Shown here one piece after another: positions 25,528 through 34,323 of a DNA stretch of 64,000 nt (position 1 is its first letter; each line of letters begins with the position of its first letter). Position numbers and translations under genes: made by a program. The notes beneath the pieces are model-generated. The model had not been told where the DNA came from, ran no database searches, and saw nothing but the letters and a program-made list of their open reading frames with translations. This DNA comes from an uncultured Clostridia bacterium (GTDB lineage Bacteria; Bacillota; Clostridia; TANB77; CAG-508), in NCBI GenBank assembly GCA_934130355.1, contig CAKOXV010000001.1, forward strand, positions 43,257 to 107,256, written 5' to 3'.

Positions 25528-26448
25528 TTATTTTTTACTTTTTTTAAATTCTACTCCTGGTACATATTTATTATTTTTTCCTAAATTATTTTTTATTCCA
25601 TCATTCAACGCATCTTTATACATTTTAGATATTTTGTTATAATATTCGTCATTTTTTAGAATAGCCATAATCCTTCCTAAAATTATCATTTTTCTTATTT
25701 CTATTAAATACTTAAAAAGAGTCCATTTTGAAAAATATTTCTTTATTATTATAATTTGATTTCTCAATCCATAGTAAGACTTCCAAGAAAAACCTGAAGA
25801 ATTTGCTATCTTAGTTTTATGATTTAAAGATGCATTATTAATATTTCTTATTTTACTGTATTTTAAAATCCTCAAAGAATATTCTGTATCATCAAACCAA
25901 ATAAAAAATTCTTTTTCTGGTAACCCTATTTCTCTTATTACTTGCATAGATACATACAAGCCACAAAACGTCGATAGTTCATAATCAAAGTACTCTTTTT
26001 GGTATTCCTCATCTTTGCTTTCCACACATTTAAAAGATGGTTTTAAGTGTTTTCTATGCTCTTTTTGAATTTTTCCATCAGTTTTTACACTGCCAGAATA
26101 TGCTTTAATTTTTCCATCATCTTCTTGAATATGTTTTACAATTTCTTTATTATAATTTGATTCTAATATAGCATCATCATCAATTAACAATAAATAATCT
26201 AAATCATACTCTCTAGCTTGCTGTATTCCTTTATAAAATCCTCCTGCTCCACCTAAATTTTCTGTTGAATTTATAACTATAATATTTTCATATTTTAATT
26301 TTTTCAAATATTCTGTTGTTCCATCTGTACTAGCATTGTTTATTATCAATATTTTATCGAATTTTTCTTCTTGATTTATACATGCTTCAACACATTCTTG
26401 TAATAATGCTAATCTATTATAAGTTACAATTACTACTCCTAATTTCAT
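25528..26448 (-). CDS. Family 2 glycosyltransferase (galactofuranosyltransferase-like)
   Basis: 306 aa, GT-A fold. It begins MKLGVVIVTYNRLALLQECV. The metal-binding DxD equivalent is LLIDDDA near residue 95, and WFDDTEYSLRI is the acid motif seen in GlfT/WbbL-like enzymes. With glf in the same operon, transfer of galactofuranose is a reasonable guess. The C-terminal part is basic and may touch the membrane. Confidence 0.85.
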   Translation of the reverse strand: MKLGVVIVTYNRLALLQECVEACINQEEKFDKILIINNASTDGTTEYLKKLKYENIIVINSTENLGGAGGFYKGIQQAREYDLDYLLLIDDDAILESNYNKEIVKHIQEDDGKIKAYSGSVKTDGKIQKEHRKHLKPSFKCVESKDEEYQKEYFDYELSTFCGLYVSMQVIREIGLPEKEFFIWFDDTEYSLRILKYSKIRNINNASLNHKTKIANSSGFSWKSYYGLRNQIIIIKKYFSKWTLFKYLIEIRKMIILGRIMAILKNDEYYNKISKMYKDALNDGIKNNLGKNNKYVPGVEFKKSKK

Positions 26449-26463
26449 ATTTTTTTACCCCTT

Positions 26464-27810
26464 TTAATCTTTAAATTTAGATTTTCGTATTTGTTTAAAA
26501 AATATAATACATGTTAACCAAAATACTGGAAATATATAATAATAATCAAATACTGGTGACATTTCAATAGTTAAAAACATCGCTGTACAGATAAGCGTTT
26601 GGATGAGTATCTGAAGTATCCCTTTTACATTTTTACCATAAGAATTTATAATTTCTATAAAAATTCCACTTATAAATGCCATAATTAAAGTTCCTATTCT
26701 TCCAAAATCATAAATAGAATATCCTATTGCTGTTTCCCAAAATACCTTAAGTCCTGGAACTCCCTCATTTGCAGTTAGTTTTTGAAGCTCATTTGACACA
26801 ATCGAAAAATTCATATTCCAAGATTTAGGTAAAAGTCTAGAAACATAATGCAATTGATATAGTCCAAACATATATGGTCCATCATATTTTTCAAATATAA
26901 GAGCAAATTTACTCAATTGAGAAGAATAATAAAATACAACATTTAATATAAGTTTTCCTAACCCTCCACAATTATAATAAATCCATTCAAGGTATGGTGG
27001 AAATTGACACTTTGAACTCCATCTGAACATATTTATTACAGCACTTTTATCTGTTCCATATCTATTATTTGATAAGAATATTAAATATATCATTATTGCA
27101 GCAAATGCAGCTGCTGAGTATTTTAAGATTTTTTTATATGTTCTACATTCTTTTTTCAAAACTTTTCTAGCATAATTTCCACAATACACAAATATAATAA
27201 CTGTTGATATCAAAAATATCATTAATGCATCCCTTCCAGATATGATTACACCCGGTATATTATATATTACAGCTGATAAAATACCATATACCGTTATCTT
27301 TTTTTCATTTGTTATTGCATAAGCTAATTCGTATAGCCAAATAACTAGAGATGAATTTGAAAAGATTAAAAGCAATGTTGCGAATCCATTCGTTTTTATA
27401 TCTCTCGTTGTTCCTATATTTATATTATTAATAGAAATTATATAAATTGCATATATTATTACACATATTAAAGAAACTATAAATAATGGAAAAAGATTTA
27501 TTTTTTCAGATAAATCAATTTCATTATCTTCTTTATTTACTTTCTTATTTTGAGAATATTTTTTAAAGGTATATTGTCCCCCTATAAATATAAACCAATA
27601 TAAAATAATATATCCAAAACTAAATATATTCAATTTTTGGGTGTACTCTATTCCTAAGAAAAAATATAATATAAACGCAAATCCCCAAGAAATAAATACC
27701 CAAAATTTATTATCTAAGATTAATTTATATTTATCTTTTTGAGTGTATATTAAATAACCACCAACACCTATTATTATAATTAAGACTATCCTCATTATTA
27801 TATCTTGCAT
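26464..27810 (-). CDS. Wzy-like O-antigen/polysaccharide polymerase
   Basis: 448 aa with about 11-12 transmembrane segments and one long extracytoplasmic loop (about residues 250-350), the usual Wzy layout. Wzy sequences are poorly conserved, so the call rests on topology and on the operon, which has all other members of a Wzx/Wzy pathway. Its start overlaps the end of the upstream glycosyltransferase gene by 13 nt. Confidence 0.75.
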   Translation of the reverse strand: MQDIIMRIVLIIIIGVGGYLIYTQKDKYKLILDNKFWVFISWGFAFILYFFLGIEYTQKLNIFSFGYIILYWFIFIGGQYTFKKYSQNKKVNKEDNEIDLSEKINLFPLFIVSLICVIIYAIYIISINNINIGTTRDIKTNGFATLLLIFSNSSLVIWLYELAYAITNEKKITVYGILSAVIYNIPGVIISGRDALMIFLISTVIIFVYCGNYARKVLKKECRTYKKILKYSAAAFAAIMIYLIFLSNNRYGTDKSAVINMFRWSSKCQFPPYLEWIYYNCGGLGKLILNVVFYYSSQLSKFALIFEKYDGPYMFGLYQLHYVSRLLPKSWNMNFSIVSNELQKLTANEGVPGLKVFWETAIGYSIYDFGRIGTLIMAFISGIFIEIINSYGKNVKGILQILIQTLICTAMFLTIEMSPVFDYYYIFPVFWLTCIIFFKQIRKSKFKD

Positions 27811-28703
27811 TGTTTTTTATCTTTCCTTCTAATTTTTTTATAAAATTTTATATACTTATATAAAGCCTTTGCTCTGTTTTTACTTCTAAATTTAACAATT
27901 TTATATTCATTTTTACTAACTTTTTTTGTGCTTTGACCTTCTAAATGTTTAACTTTTAATTCTTCGTCAAATAGCATATTGTATTCCTTTTCTTTTATAT
28001 ATACATTTAGCATATCTTCTTCCATATACATAAATGTGTCACTTACAAATGCTACATTTTCATTTTTTAGCCAATTGTTCATATATATTATAAATGCTCC
28101 AAATGGTACAAATGTTTTTGAATCAACTTTTTTACTTTCTGTATAATATTTTTCAAACCATGCATTCTCTCTTTTAGTTCTCTTTTGAAAAACAACTTTC
28201 CTTATTCCAGGTATATTCATAGAAATTGTAAATATTGTTTCATATATCATGTTTTTTAAAGCTTTTTTTAACGTCATTTCATTTGTTCTTAAAGGATTTT
28301 GATGTTCTCCTTTTAAATTAATTATGTCTGGACATATTATGTCATAACCTTGTGTTTCTTTTAGTGTTTTATCTAATTTTAATATAAAGTTTTCGTCTTC
28401 AAATAATATGTCATTATTTAATACTAAAATAGACTCGGGGTTATATTCTTGAGCTTTTTTAAAAGCTATATTATTGGCCTTTGAAAAGCCATAATTTTTA
28501 TCTAATAATATTACATCAATTTGTTCTTCATTACAAAACTTATTCTGCAATTCTATTCCAGTATTATTAGGTGACTTATTATCAACTAATACTATTTTAT
28601 AATTCTCATTATTTAATCCACTTAATCTTTTTATACTATCTATGCAATTTATTGTGTCATCTATATTTTGATAATGTAAAATTACAAATACAAATCTTAT
28701 CAT
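27798..28703 (-). CDS. Family 2 glycosyltransferase (WbbL-like)
   Basis: 301 aa, GT-A fold. The N terminus is MIRFVFVILHYQNIDDTINC, LVDNKSPNNTG marks the nucleotide-sugar region and ILVLNNDI near residue 97 holds the NxD-type metal motif. YMEEDMLNVYIK is the acceptor-side acidic motif. Resembles rhamnosyl- or mannosyl-transferases; the sugar is unknown. GGGAGATAAG precedes the ATG. Confidence 0.85.
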   Translation of the reverse strand: MIRFVFVILHYQNIDDTINCIDSIKRLSGLNNENYKIVLVDNKSPNNTGIELQNKFCNEEQIDVILLDKNYGFSKANNIAFKKAQEYNPESILVLNNDILFEDENFILKLDKTLKETQGYDIICPDIINLKGEHQNPLRTNEMTLKKALKNMIYETIFTISMNIPGIRKVVFQKRTKRENAWFEKYYTESKKVDSKTFVPFGAFIIYMNNWLKNENVAFVSDTFMYMEEDMLNVYIKEKEYNMLFDEELKVKHLEGQSTKKVSKNEYKIVKFRSKNRAKALYKYIKFYKKIRRKDKKQCKI

Positions 28704-28717
28704 TCTTATCTCCCGAT

Positions 28718-29917
28718 TTATTCTATTATTTTTCCGTATGTTTCTATAAGTTCATTTGCATACTTTTCTGTTCCAAAAGTAAATTCATTGTTTTTTAGAA
28801 CTTTTACTTTTTCATTTTCTATCTTTATTATCTTCTCTTTTAAATTATCTATATCTCCAAACAAAAAACCATTAACGCCTTCTTGTATAAATTCACTTGC
28901 AGCACAACTTTTATTAACTACACATGGTATTCCTAATGTTTGTGCCTCTAGTACTGTTAAACCTGCTGTTTCATACCATTTGCTTGGAAAAATTAGAGCT
29001 CTCGCACCTTTCATATATTTTTCAACCTCATCCTTGTTTTTCCAGCCTGTAAATTCTATGTCAGGATATTCTTTTTCTAACTTTTCCCTTTCTGTTCCAT
29101 CACCTACTATGATTCCCTTGTATTTTAAGTCTGTAATAGCTTTACAAAATAAATCTACTCCTTTTTCTTTTGCTATTCTTCCAACATATAAATAATACTT
29201 ATTTAAAGTTGGATCTATTTTTTCAATATTTTTATTTATATCTATTGGATTGTAAATTCTTATAATCTTTGTATTTTTTCCCAATGTACTTTTTAATATT
29301 TTCTCACTAAATTCTGAAATAGAGATTGCATATTCCAATTTATCATTTAGTTTAACTATTTTGTTTTGAACAAATTGTCTAATTATTCTGTATATTTTAA
29401 AAGCATAATTTCTCGAATCACAGTTACATTTTATACATTTCCAAGAAAGAGGTTTTAAATGGCATATTTCATTTTCTTTATAATTAAAATATCCCCCATT
29501 AGGGCATGCAGTAAAATAATCGTGCAATGTTAATACTACTTTAAATTTCATTTTAAAAGCAATATCGAATACACTACTTGATAAAGCTTTTGTCCATCCA
29601 TGTACATGAATTATAGTTTCTTCTCTATCAAGTGTTTTTAATAATTTTTTTAGTTCTTTTTTCGCTTTGAAATTATAAATCCCATTTATAATTCCTTTTA
29701 GTTTGTTTTTTTCTTTTAATGCTTCACATTGATTAGTTGAAATATATGTAACACCATTTATATTGGCATCTTTCTTGTTTTCTGCAGAAAAAAATATTAC
29801 ATTCATCCCTTCGGTTTTTAAAGCTTTTGCTGTATCTATAGCAATCTTACTTGCTCCGCCTTGTACATAGTTAAAATCATTAATAATTATAACATTTTTT
29901 ATTTTTCTATTCTCCAT
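28718..29917 (-). CDS. Family 4 glycosyltransferase
   Basis: 399 aa, GT-B fold. The N-terminal glycine-rich acceptor region is NYVQGGASKIAID. The C-terminal donor domain has YLYVGRIAKEKGVDLF and FPSKWYETAGLTVLEAQ, the EX7E-type motif. A four-Cys cluster (CPNGGYFNYKENEICHLKP...CIKCNC) near residue 140 is found in a subset of GT4 enzymes that act in surface polymers. Its start overlaps the upstream gene by 11 nt. Confidence 0.88.
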   Translation of the reverse strand: MENRKIKNVIIINDFNYVQGGASKIAIDTAKALKTEGMNVIFFSAENKKDANINGVTYISTNQCEALKEKNKLKGIINGIYNFKAKKELKKLLKTLDREETIIHVHGWTKALSSSVFDIAFKMKFKVVLTLHDYFTACPNGGYFNYKENEICHLKPLSWKCIKCNCDSRNYAFKIYRIIRQFVQNKIVKLNDKLEYAISISEFSEKILKSTLGKNTKIIRIYNPIDINKNIEKIDPTLNKYYLYVGRIAKEKGVDLFCKAITDLKYKGIIVGDGTEREKLEKEYPDIEFTGWKNKDEVEKYMKGARALIFPSKWYETAGLTVLEAQTLGIPCVVNKSCAASEFIQEGVNGFLFGDIDNLKEKIIKIENEKVKVLKNNEFTFGTEKYANELIETYGKIIE

Positions 29918-30758
29918 TAAGTTTCCCCATCTTCATTCCAACAAATCTAGCAGTCATATTAGGTATGAAATTAACAAGAACTGAAAAATTTTTTTCTTGT
30001 ATAGCCCTTTTTAAAATATAAAGAGCCATTCCTCCGCCTGCTTGATTTACTTTATATTCATTAAGATATCCATTATGTCTGAAAAACACACCTGTGTCAT
30101 AATACCTTTTATATAATTGTTTTAATTTAAATCTATGAGAATGTTCAACTACTGAATCTGCGCAATATTTAATTTTATATCCATTAGTAATTAATTTAAA
30201 TGCAATATACATATCCTCATTAGTAGGTAGTTTTTTTCCATCATAGCAATTTAAATCCATAAAAACGTCTCTTTTTATCGCAGATGATGCATCTGAGAAA
30301 AAGAAAGTTTGCAATCCTTTTTCTTTTATATCTTCTTTTGAAACAATAAAAGATTTCTCAGGATAGTTCCTTTCTCTCGTATATTTTTCTATTGTGTTAT
30401 TTGAACATGTTTGTCTACTATATGAAGCAGCACATTCACCATTTTCTATACATTTGGTTAAATTAGCTAACCAATCTTGCCTTTCAATAATTATATCTTG
30501 TGTGATAAAAGCTAAAATGTCCGCATTGCATTTTCGTGCCATATTTTCTCTTGCTGTACTATGTGAAAATTCATTTTTTTCTATTAGCTCATAATTGCAG
30601 TCTAGATTCTTCAACATTTGCTCTGTATTATCAGTACTTTTTGTTAATACATAATTTATTGAATTTATTTCTACATCTTTTTGCTTCTTTAAATTTTCAT
30701 GTAACTTATTTACATATTTTTCGGCATTATATAATGGACAAATTATATCTATTGTCAT
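29907..30758 (-). CDS. Family 2 glycosyltransferase (rhamnosyltransferase-like)
   Basis: 283 aa. MTIDIICPLYNAEKYVNKL starts the GT-A domain. ILAFITQDI near residue 85 replaces the DxD in the way seen in RgpF/WchA-neighbour rhamnosyltransferases. TNEDMYIAFKLI is the acidic motif. The start codon follows GAGGGAGC and abuts the stop of the initiating transferase gene. Confidence 0.85.
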   Translation of the reverse strand: MTIDIICPLYNAEKYVNKLHENLKKQKDVEINSINYVLTKSTDNTEQMLKNLDCNYELIEKNEFSHSTARENMARKCNADILAFITQDIIIERQDWLANLTKCIENGECAASYSRQTCSNNTIEKYTRERNYPEKSFIVSKEDIKEKGLQTFFFSDASSAIKRDVFMDLNCYDGKKLPTNEDMYIAFKLITNGYKIKYCADSVVEHSHRFKLKQLYKRYYDTGVFFRHNGYLNEYKVNQAGGGMALYILKRAIQEKNFSVLVNFIPNMTARFVGMKMGKLNGE

Positions 30759-31451
30759 TTACATTGCTCCCTCTCTTTTTATAACCGCTCCAAACGTTTT
30801 AAAAAATATCTGCATATCTAACTTGAATGACATGTTATCTACATAATAAAGTTCCATTTTCATTCTTTCTTCATAGCTTGTACAACTTCTTCCATTTGCT
30901 GCCCAATATCCTGTAAGTCCTGGAGTAACACTTAAAAATTTTGCTTTATCTTCGCCATATTTTTCAAGTTCTTCTTGTATTACTGGTCTTGGTCCAATTA
31001 AAGTTAATTCTCCTTTTAGAATATTTAAAAGCTGTGGCAATTCATCTAGACTTGTTTTTCTCAAAATTTTTCCTACTTTTGTTATTCTTGGATCATTTGT
31101 TAATTTATAATTGTTTTTATATTCTTCCATTTGCTCAGGTGTGAATTTTTTTATTAACTCTTCTGCATTTTCAACCATTGTTCTAAATTTATAAATTTTA
31201 ATAATTTTTCCATTTTTACCAACGCGAGTATGTTTAAAAAATACACTTCCTCTTGATTCTAATTTTATTGCAATAGCAATAATTAGAAACACTGGTGATA
31301 AAAGAATTAATGCAACTAGAGATCCCACTACATCTATAGCTCTTTTTACTATTTTATAAATTTTATTTTTTATTAAAGTGTCTTTATATATTTGAGCTGA
31401 TAAATTTGAAACATTTTCAGCAATATTTTTATCTGCAACATTAGTAGCCAC
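30759..31451 (-). CDS. Initiating sugar-phosphate transferase (WbaP/WcaJ type)
   Basis: 230 aa. It transfers the first sugar-1-phosphate to undecaprenyl phosphate. One hydrophobic helix (about 43-67) precedes the catalytic domain with FKHTRVGKNGKIIKIYKFRTM-type sequence, LRKTSLDELPQLLNIL and LSVTPGLTGYW. The short form lacks the extra N-terminal helices of full WbaP. The start is GTG, supported by AGGGGGAAAC. It opens the biosynthetic part of the operon. Confidence 0.93.
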   Translation of the reverse strand: MATNVADKNIAENVSNLSAQIYKDTLIKNKIYKIVKRAIDVVGSLVALILLSPVFLIIAIAIKLESRGSVFFKHTRVGKNGKIIKIYKFRTMVENAEELIKKFTPEQMEEYKNNYKLTNDPRITKVGKILRKTSLDELPQLLNILKGELTLIGPRPVIQEELEKYGEDKAKFLSVTPGLTGYWAANGRSCTSYEERMKMELYYVDNMSFKLDMQIFFKTFGAVIKREGAM

Positions 31452-31469
31452 TTTTGTTTCCCCCTAAAA

Positions 31470-31964
31470 TTATTTTTGCTTTCTTTTGTTAACAATAATC
31501 TTTATAATCTTTTTTAACGCAAGATATATAAAAATTCCTGTAATCACTCCGGCAGTATCAATTCCAACATCTAAAATTTTTGCACTTCTTCCAGGTACAA
31601 AAAATTGATGAATCTCATCTGTGACAGCATAACTCGCTCCAAAAATTATACTATAAAATATCTTCTTTTTTATATTATTTCCTTTAGTCGTATAAGTATA
31701 ATTCATTATTAAAAATCCACCAATAGAATATACTGTAAAATGTGCCATTTTTCTAATTACAAATTGGATTTTTTCTACAAATGGATCATCTATTTTCAAA
31801 TTAATTCCAGATATACTTTTTATAAGTTTTACTGTAAAAATTCTGCTTGTATTGCCTGATTCTGTGCCTTGTTGACTAGAAAATATAAATATTATTGTCA
31901 TCCATATTATAATAAATATTATTTTAATTATTTTTATTTGATTTTTTTTGTCGAAATTTCTCAT
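31470..31964 (-). CDS. VanZ-like membrane protein
   Basis: 164 aa with four transmembrane segments and the VanZ signatures FSSQQGTESG, YAVTDEIHQFFVPGRSA and DVGIDTAGVITG. VanZ of Tn1546 gives low-level teicoplanin resistance by an unknown mechanism; chromosomal homologues like this one are common and need not confer resistance. It is the promoter-proximal gene of the polysaccharide operon. No ribosome binding site is visible before the ATG; see the promoter entry. Confidence 0.82.
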   Translation of the reverse strand: MRNFDKKNQIKIIKIIFIIIWMTIIFIFSSQQGTESGNTSRIFTVKLIKSISGINLKIDDPFVEKIQFVIRKMAHFTVYSIGGFLIMNYTYTTKGNNIKKKIFYSIIFGASYAVTDEIHQFFVPGRSAKILDVGIDTAGVITGIFIYLALKKIIKIIVNKRKQK

Positions 31965-31972
31965 ACAATTTT

Positions 31973-32001
31973 ACTATATCATTTAGAGAAAAAAATATCA
32001 A
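31973..32001 (-). promoter_or_regulatory. Promoter of VanZ and the polysaccharide operon
   Basis: Minus strand TTGATA (31996-32001), 17-nt spacer, TATAGT (31973-31978). The expected transcription start falls within two or three bases of the VanZ ATG at 31964, so the mRNA may be nearly leaderless. Confidence 0.65.
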
Positions 32002-32011
32002 CCCTTTTAAT

Positions 32012-32037
32012 AAAAAAAATCCCGACTTATGTCGGGA
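32012..32037 (-). terminator. Second terminator behind hpf
   Basis: Minus strand TCCCGAC/GTCGGGA stem (32020-32037) followed by eight Ts (32012-32019). It stands in tandem with the hairpin at 32054-32088 and directly upstream of the VanZ promoter. Confidence 0.75.
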
Positions 32038-32053
32038 AATTGTTTCCATTTCA

Positions 32054-32088
32054 AAAAATACTCCTTGATGATTTCAAGGAGTATTTTT
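32054..32088. terminator. Terminator of hpf
   Basis: Perfect 15-bp stem AAAAATACTCCTTGA (32054-32068) with TCAAGGAGTATTTTT (32074-32088). On the minus strand the T run continues. It lies 3 nt after the hpf stop codon. Confidence 0.85.
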
Positions 32089-32090
32089 GC

Positions 32091-32615
32091 TTATGCTTCG
32101 GGCTCAATTAATCCATAATTTTTGCCATCTTTAAGTTTATGTATAACATTAACCTTTTTTGTGTCTGCATTAACAAATGTTAGGAACATTTGAGTAGGTC
32201 TTTCTTGCAATTTTAATTTTGCATCTTCTGGAGTTAATGGTTTAATTTCATAATATTCTGTTTTTAGAATCTCATCTGTTACTTCATGAACAGGAGGTTC
32301 AACCTCTAAAACTTTTAATGTTGAGTCTTTTAACATTCTTTCTTTTTTGGTTTTAAATTTTCTGATTTGTCCTTCTAATATATCTATATCTTTATCTATA
32401 GATGCATATAAGTCTTTATCCTCTGTTACTGCTCTGAAAACTTCGCCATTTGCTGATACTTTCATTTCTGCTATTTGCACGTTTTTTTCAACTCTTATTA
32501 CTACATCTGCTTCTGCATCTTCAAAGTATTTTGCAACCCTTTCCATTTTTCTTTCTACATAATCGTTTATTGCCTCTGTTACCTTTAGTTCCTTTCCTGT
32601 TATTTTTATTTGCAT
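32091..32615 (-). CDS. hpf: Ribosome hibernation promoting factor, long form
   Basis: 174 aa. The N-terminal S30AE/YfiA domain begins MQIKITGKELKVTEAIND and ends near residue 100 with KTKKERML. The C-terminal domain (about 120-174: TQMFLTFVNADTKKVNVI) dimerises and joins two 70S ribosomes into inactive 100S particles in stationary phase. GAGAGGAGAG precedes the ATG. A leader with the hairpin AAGCGACTAAGTCGC lies between promoter and start. Confidence 0.95.
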   Translation of the reverse strand: MQIKITGKELKVTEAINDYVERKMERVAKYFEDAEADVVIRVEKNVQIAEMKVSANGEVFRAVTEDKDLYASIDKDIDILEGQIRKFKTKKERMLKDSTLKVLEVEPPVHEVTDEILKTEYYEIKPLTPEDAKLKLQERPTQMFLTFVNADTKKVNVIHKLKDGKNYGLIEPEA

Positions 32616-32688
32616 AAAAATCTCTCCTCTCTTTTTCGTTTATATTACACAGGGCGACTTAGTCGCTTTGTTCTGTAGATATATCTAT

Positions 32689-32716
32689 ATTATAACTTTT
32701 ATTTCTTTTTTTGGCA
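32689..32716 (-). promoter_or_regulatory. Promoter of hpf
   Basis: Minus strand TTGCCA (32711-32716), 16-nt spacer, TATAAT (32689-32694), about 74 nt before the start codon. Confidence 0.6.
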
Positions 32717-32761
32717 AGTATTTGTGAAAAACTTTTGTTTATTGATTTTGCATGTATTTAT

Positions 32762-34249
32762 CTATTTTTTTCTGTTCTTTATAATACAAAATACAATAAT
32801 CAATATAATAATCAAAATCGCAAGTACTATTTTTATGTAATTGTAGTTTAGTGTTGAGCCTAAAGGTGGAATAATATAAACAGCTGATTTTAATTTTTGT
32901 AATTCTTGACCTGGTGTTTCGGTTGAATATTTTAAATTTTCTCCTTCATAAAGAGAAAAATCTATATGATTTTCAAATATATTATCTTCTTCATCACTAT
33001 ATACTATTAATTTTGTTAGAACAATTTTTAGTTTTAAGTTACCATATTTGTCAATTACATTATTTTTTGTTTTTTGATAATATACATTATGACTATCATC
33101 GTCACTATATAACCACCCTTGATCTGCATTTGTGACATTTTCTGTTAACAGTTTAGAGTTTGGATTATAGCAAAAGTTGTCCCCTATATAGTCTACAATA
33201 TTTATTTGTGTGCAATTAAAATTTGGTTTTATATCAAAAACATATTCTATTGTTAGCAAAGCTGATTGTGATATTTCTTTATCTAATATGAAATAAGTAT
33301 TGTTGTTCAAGCAAATTGCATTTTTGCATTCAAATATAAAACTTGTATCTATAGATGTTTGTGAAACCTCTTTATATATATCCCTGTAAATACTATTATA
33401 TATAGAATCCAAATTTTCTTCATTAACATCTCCATAATACTCCCCTATATATCCTAAATCGTCTTTAAATGCTCCATCATAGTTTCCACCTAACGAAATA
33501 TTATGAACAAAATATCCTTTATTACAATATTCTCTATATTTTTTCTGACATTCTTTAAGACGTTCATTTATTAGTAAATTTAGTATATTCACGTATTCTT
33601 CAATATCAGCTCCAGGTTCAGGGGGGGTAATATTATAAGACGCTCCAGGTTTAAGGGTTACCATTCCATCAGTCAATGTAATAATAGCTTTCTTAGCTTC
33701 AGTTCTAAAAATTATTTTGTCCTTCTCTTGTTCAGGATTATCAATAAATTCTAATGCTTCCGGAAGACATGTCATTCCACCTGCTACTAATGAATCAATT
33801 GCATTTTTAACTTCTTTTTTTTCTTTTGTAAATCCTCCGTTTTGAGAATTTGTTCGAAGAATTGCATCTGATGCAAAGGAAATTACAGCAATTCTCGAAT
33901 TCACAAATGTTTCCGAAAATTTTTCTGATATTTTTTTTGAGGCAGATTTAGCTTTTTCAATACGATTATAATCATTCATCGAGTCAGAAGTATCTATTAT
34001 TAAAACAATATCAACATCGTCTTCTATTTGTGGTACTTCATTTAAACTACTTTCGCCTATAACACTTGCATTAGAAACAATTTGACCATTCGCTAATGTT
34101 ATTGTTGCAGCATTTATAGCAGTATATGCTATGAAATCTTTATTTTCTATATAATTAGGTGTAAAAATTGAACCTGATGCATATGAAGTAATTGGTATTG
34201 CAAAAACTACAATTAATAATATTATAAAAATTGCAAATTTTTTTCTCAT
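32762..34249 (-). CDS. Secreted von Willebrand factor A domain protein, C-terminally anchored
   Basis: About 495 aa. Signal peptide (about residues 1-25), a vWA domain with a perfect MIDAS start VLIIDTSDSMN near residue 85, then a beta-rich region and a C-terminal transmembrane helix (IKIVLAILIIILIIVFCII) with a short basic tail. vWA domains bind protein ligands through a metal ion. ATG 34249 follows GGAGGTGGTGCC; the in-frame start at 34264 overlaps that site. It lies 75 nt downstream of the DUF2207 gene and may be co-transcribed with it. Confidence 0.8.
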   Translation of the reverse strand: MRKKFAIFIILLIVVFAIPITSYASGSIFTPNYIENKDFIAYTAINAATITLANGQIVSNASVIGESSLNEVPQIEDDVDIVLIIDTSDSMNDYNRIEKAKSASKKISEKFSETFVNSRIAVISFASDAILRTNSQNGGFTKEKKEVKNAIDSLVAGGMTCLPEALEFIDNPEQEKDKIIFRTEAKKAIITLTDGMVTLKPGASYNITPPEPGADIEEYVNILNLLINERLKECQKKYREYCNKGYFVHNISLGGNYDGAFKDDLGYIGEYYGDVNEENLDSIYNSIYRDIYKEVSQTSIDTSFIFECKNAICLNNNTYFILDKEISQSALLTIEYVFDIKPNFNCTQINIVDYIGDNFCYNPNSKLLTENVTNADQGWLYSDDDSHNVYYQKTKNNVIDKYGNLKLKIVLTKLIVYSDEEDNIFENHIDFSLYEGENLKYSTETPGQELQKLKSAVYIIPPLGSTLNYNYIKIVLAILIIILIIVFCIIKNRKK

Positions 34250-34323
34250 TGGCACCACCTCCAAGTCTTCTTATTTATATTAATTATACTATAATCTTCC
34301 ATAATAGTCAAATTTTTCAATTT

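Noticed and set aside
31470..31964. VanZ and VanW as evidence of a glycopeptide-resistance cluster
   Set aside because: No vanA/vanH/vanX or VanR/S genes are in the window; chromosomal VanZ and VanW homologues are common in Clostridia.
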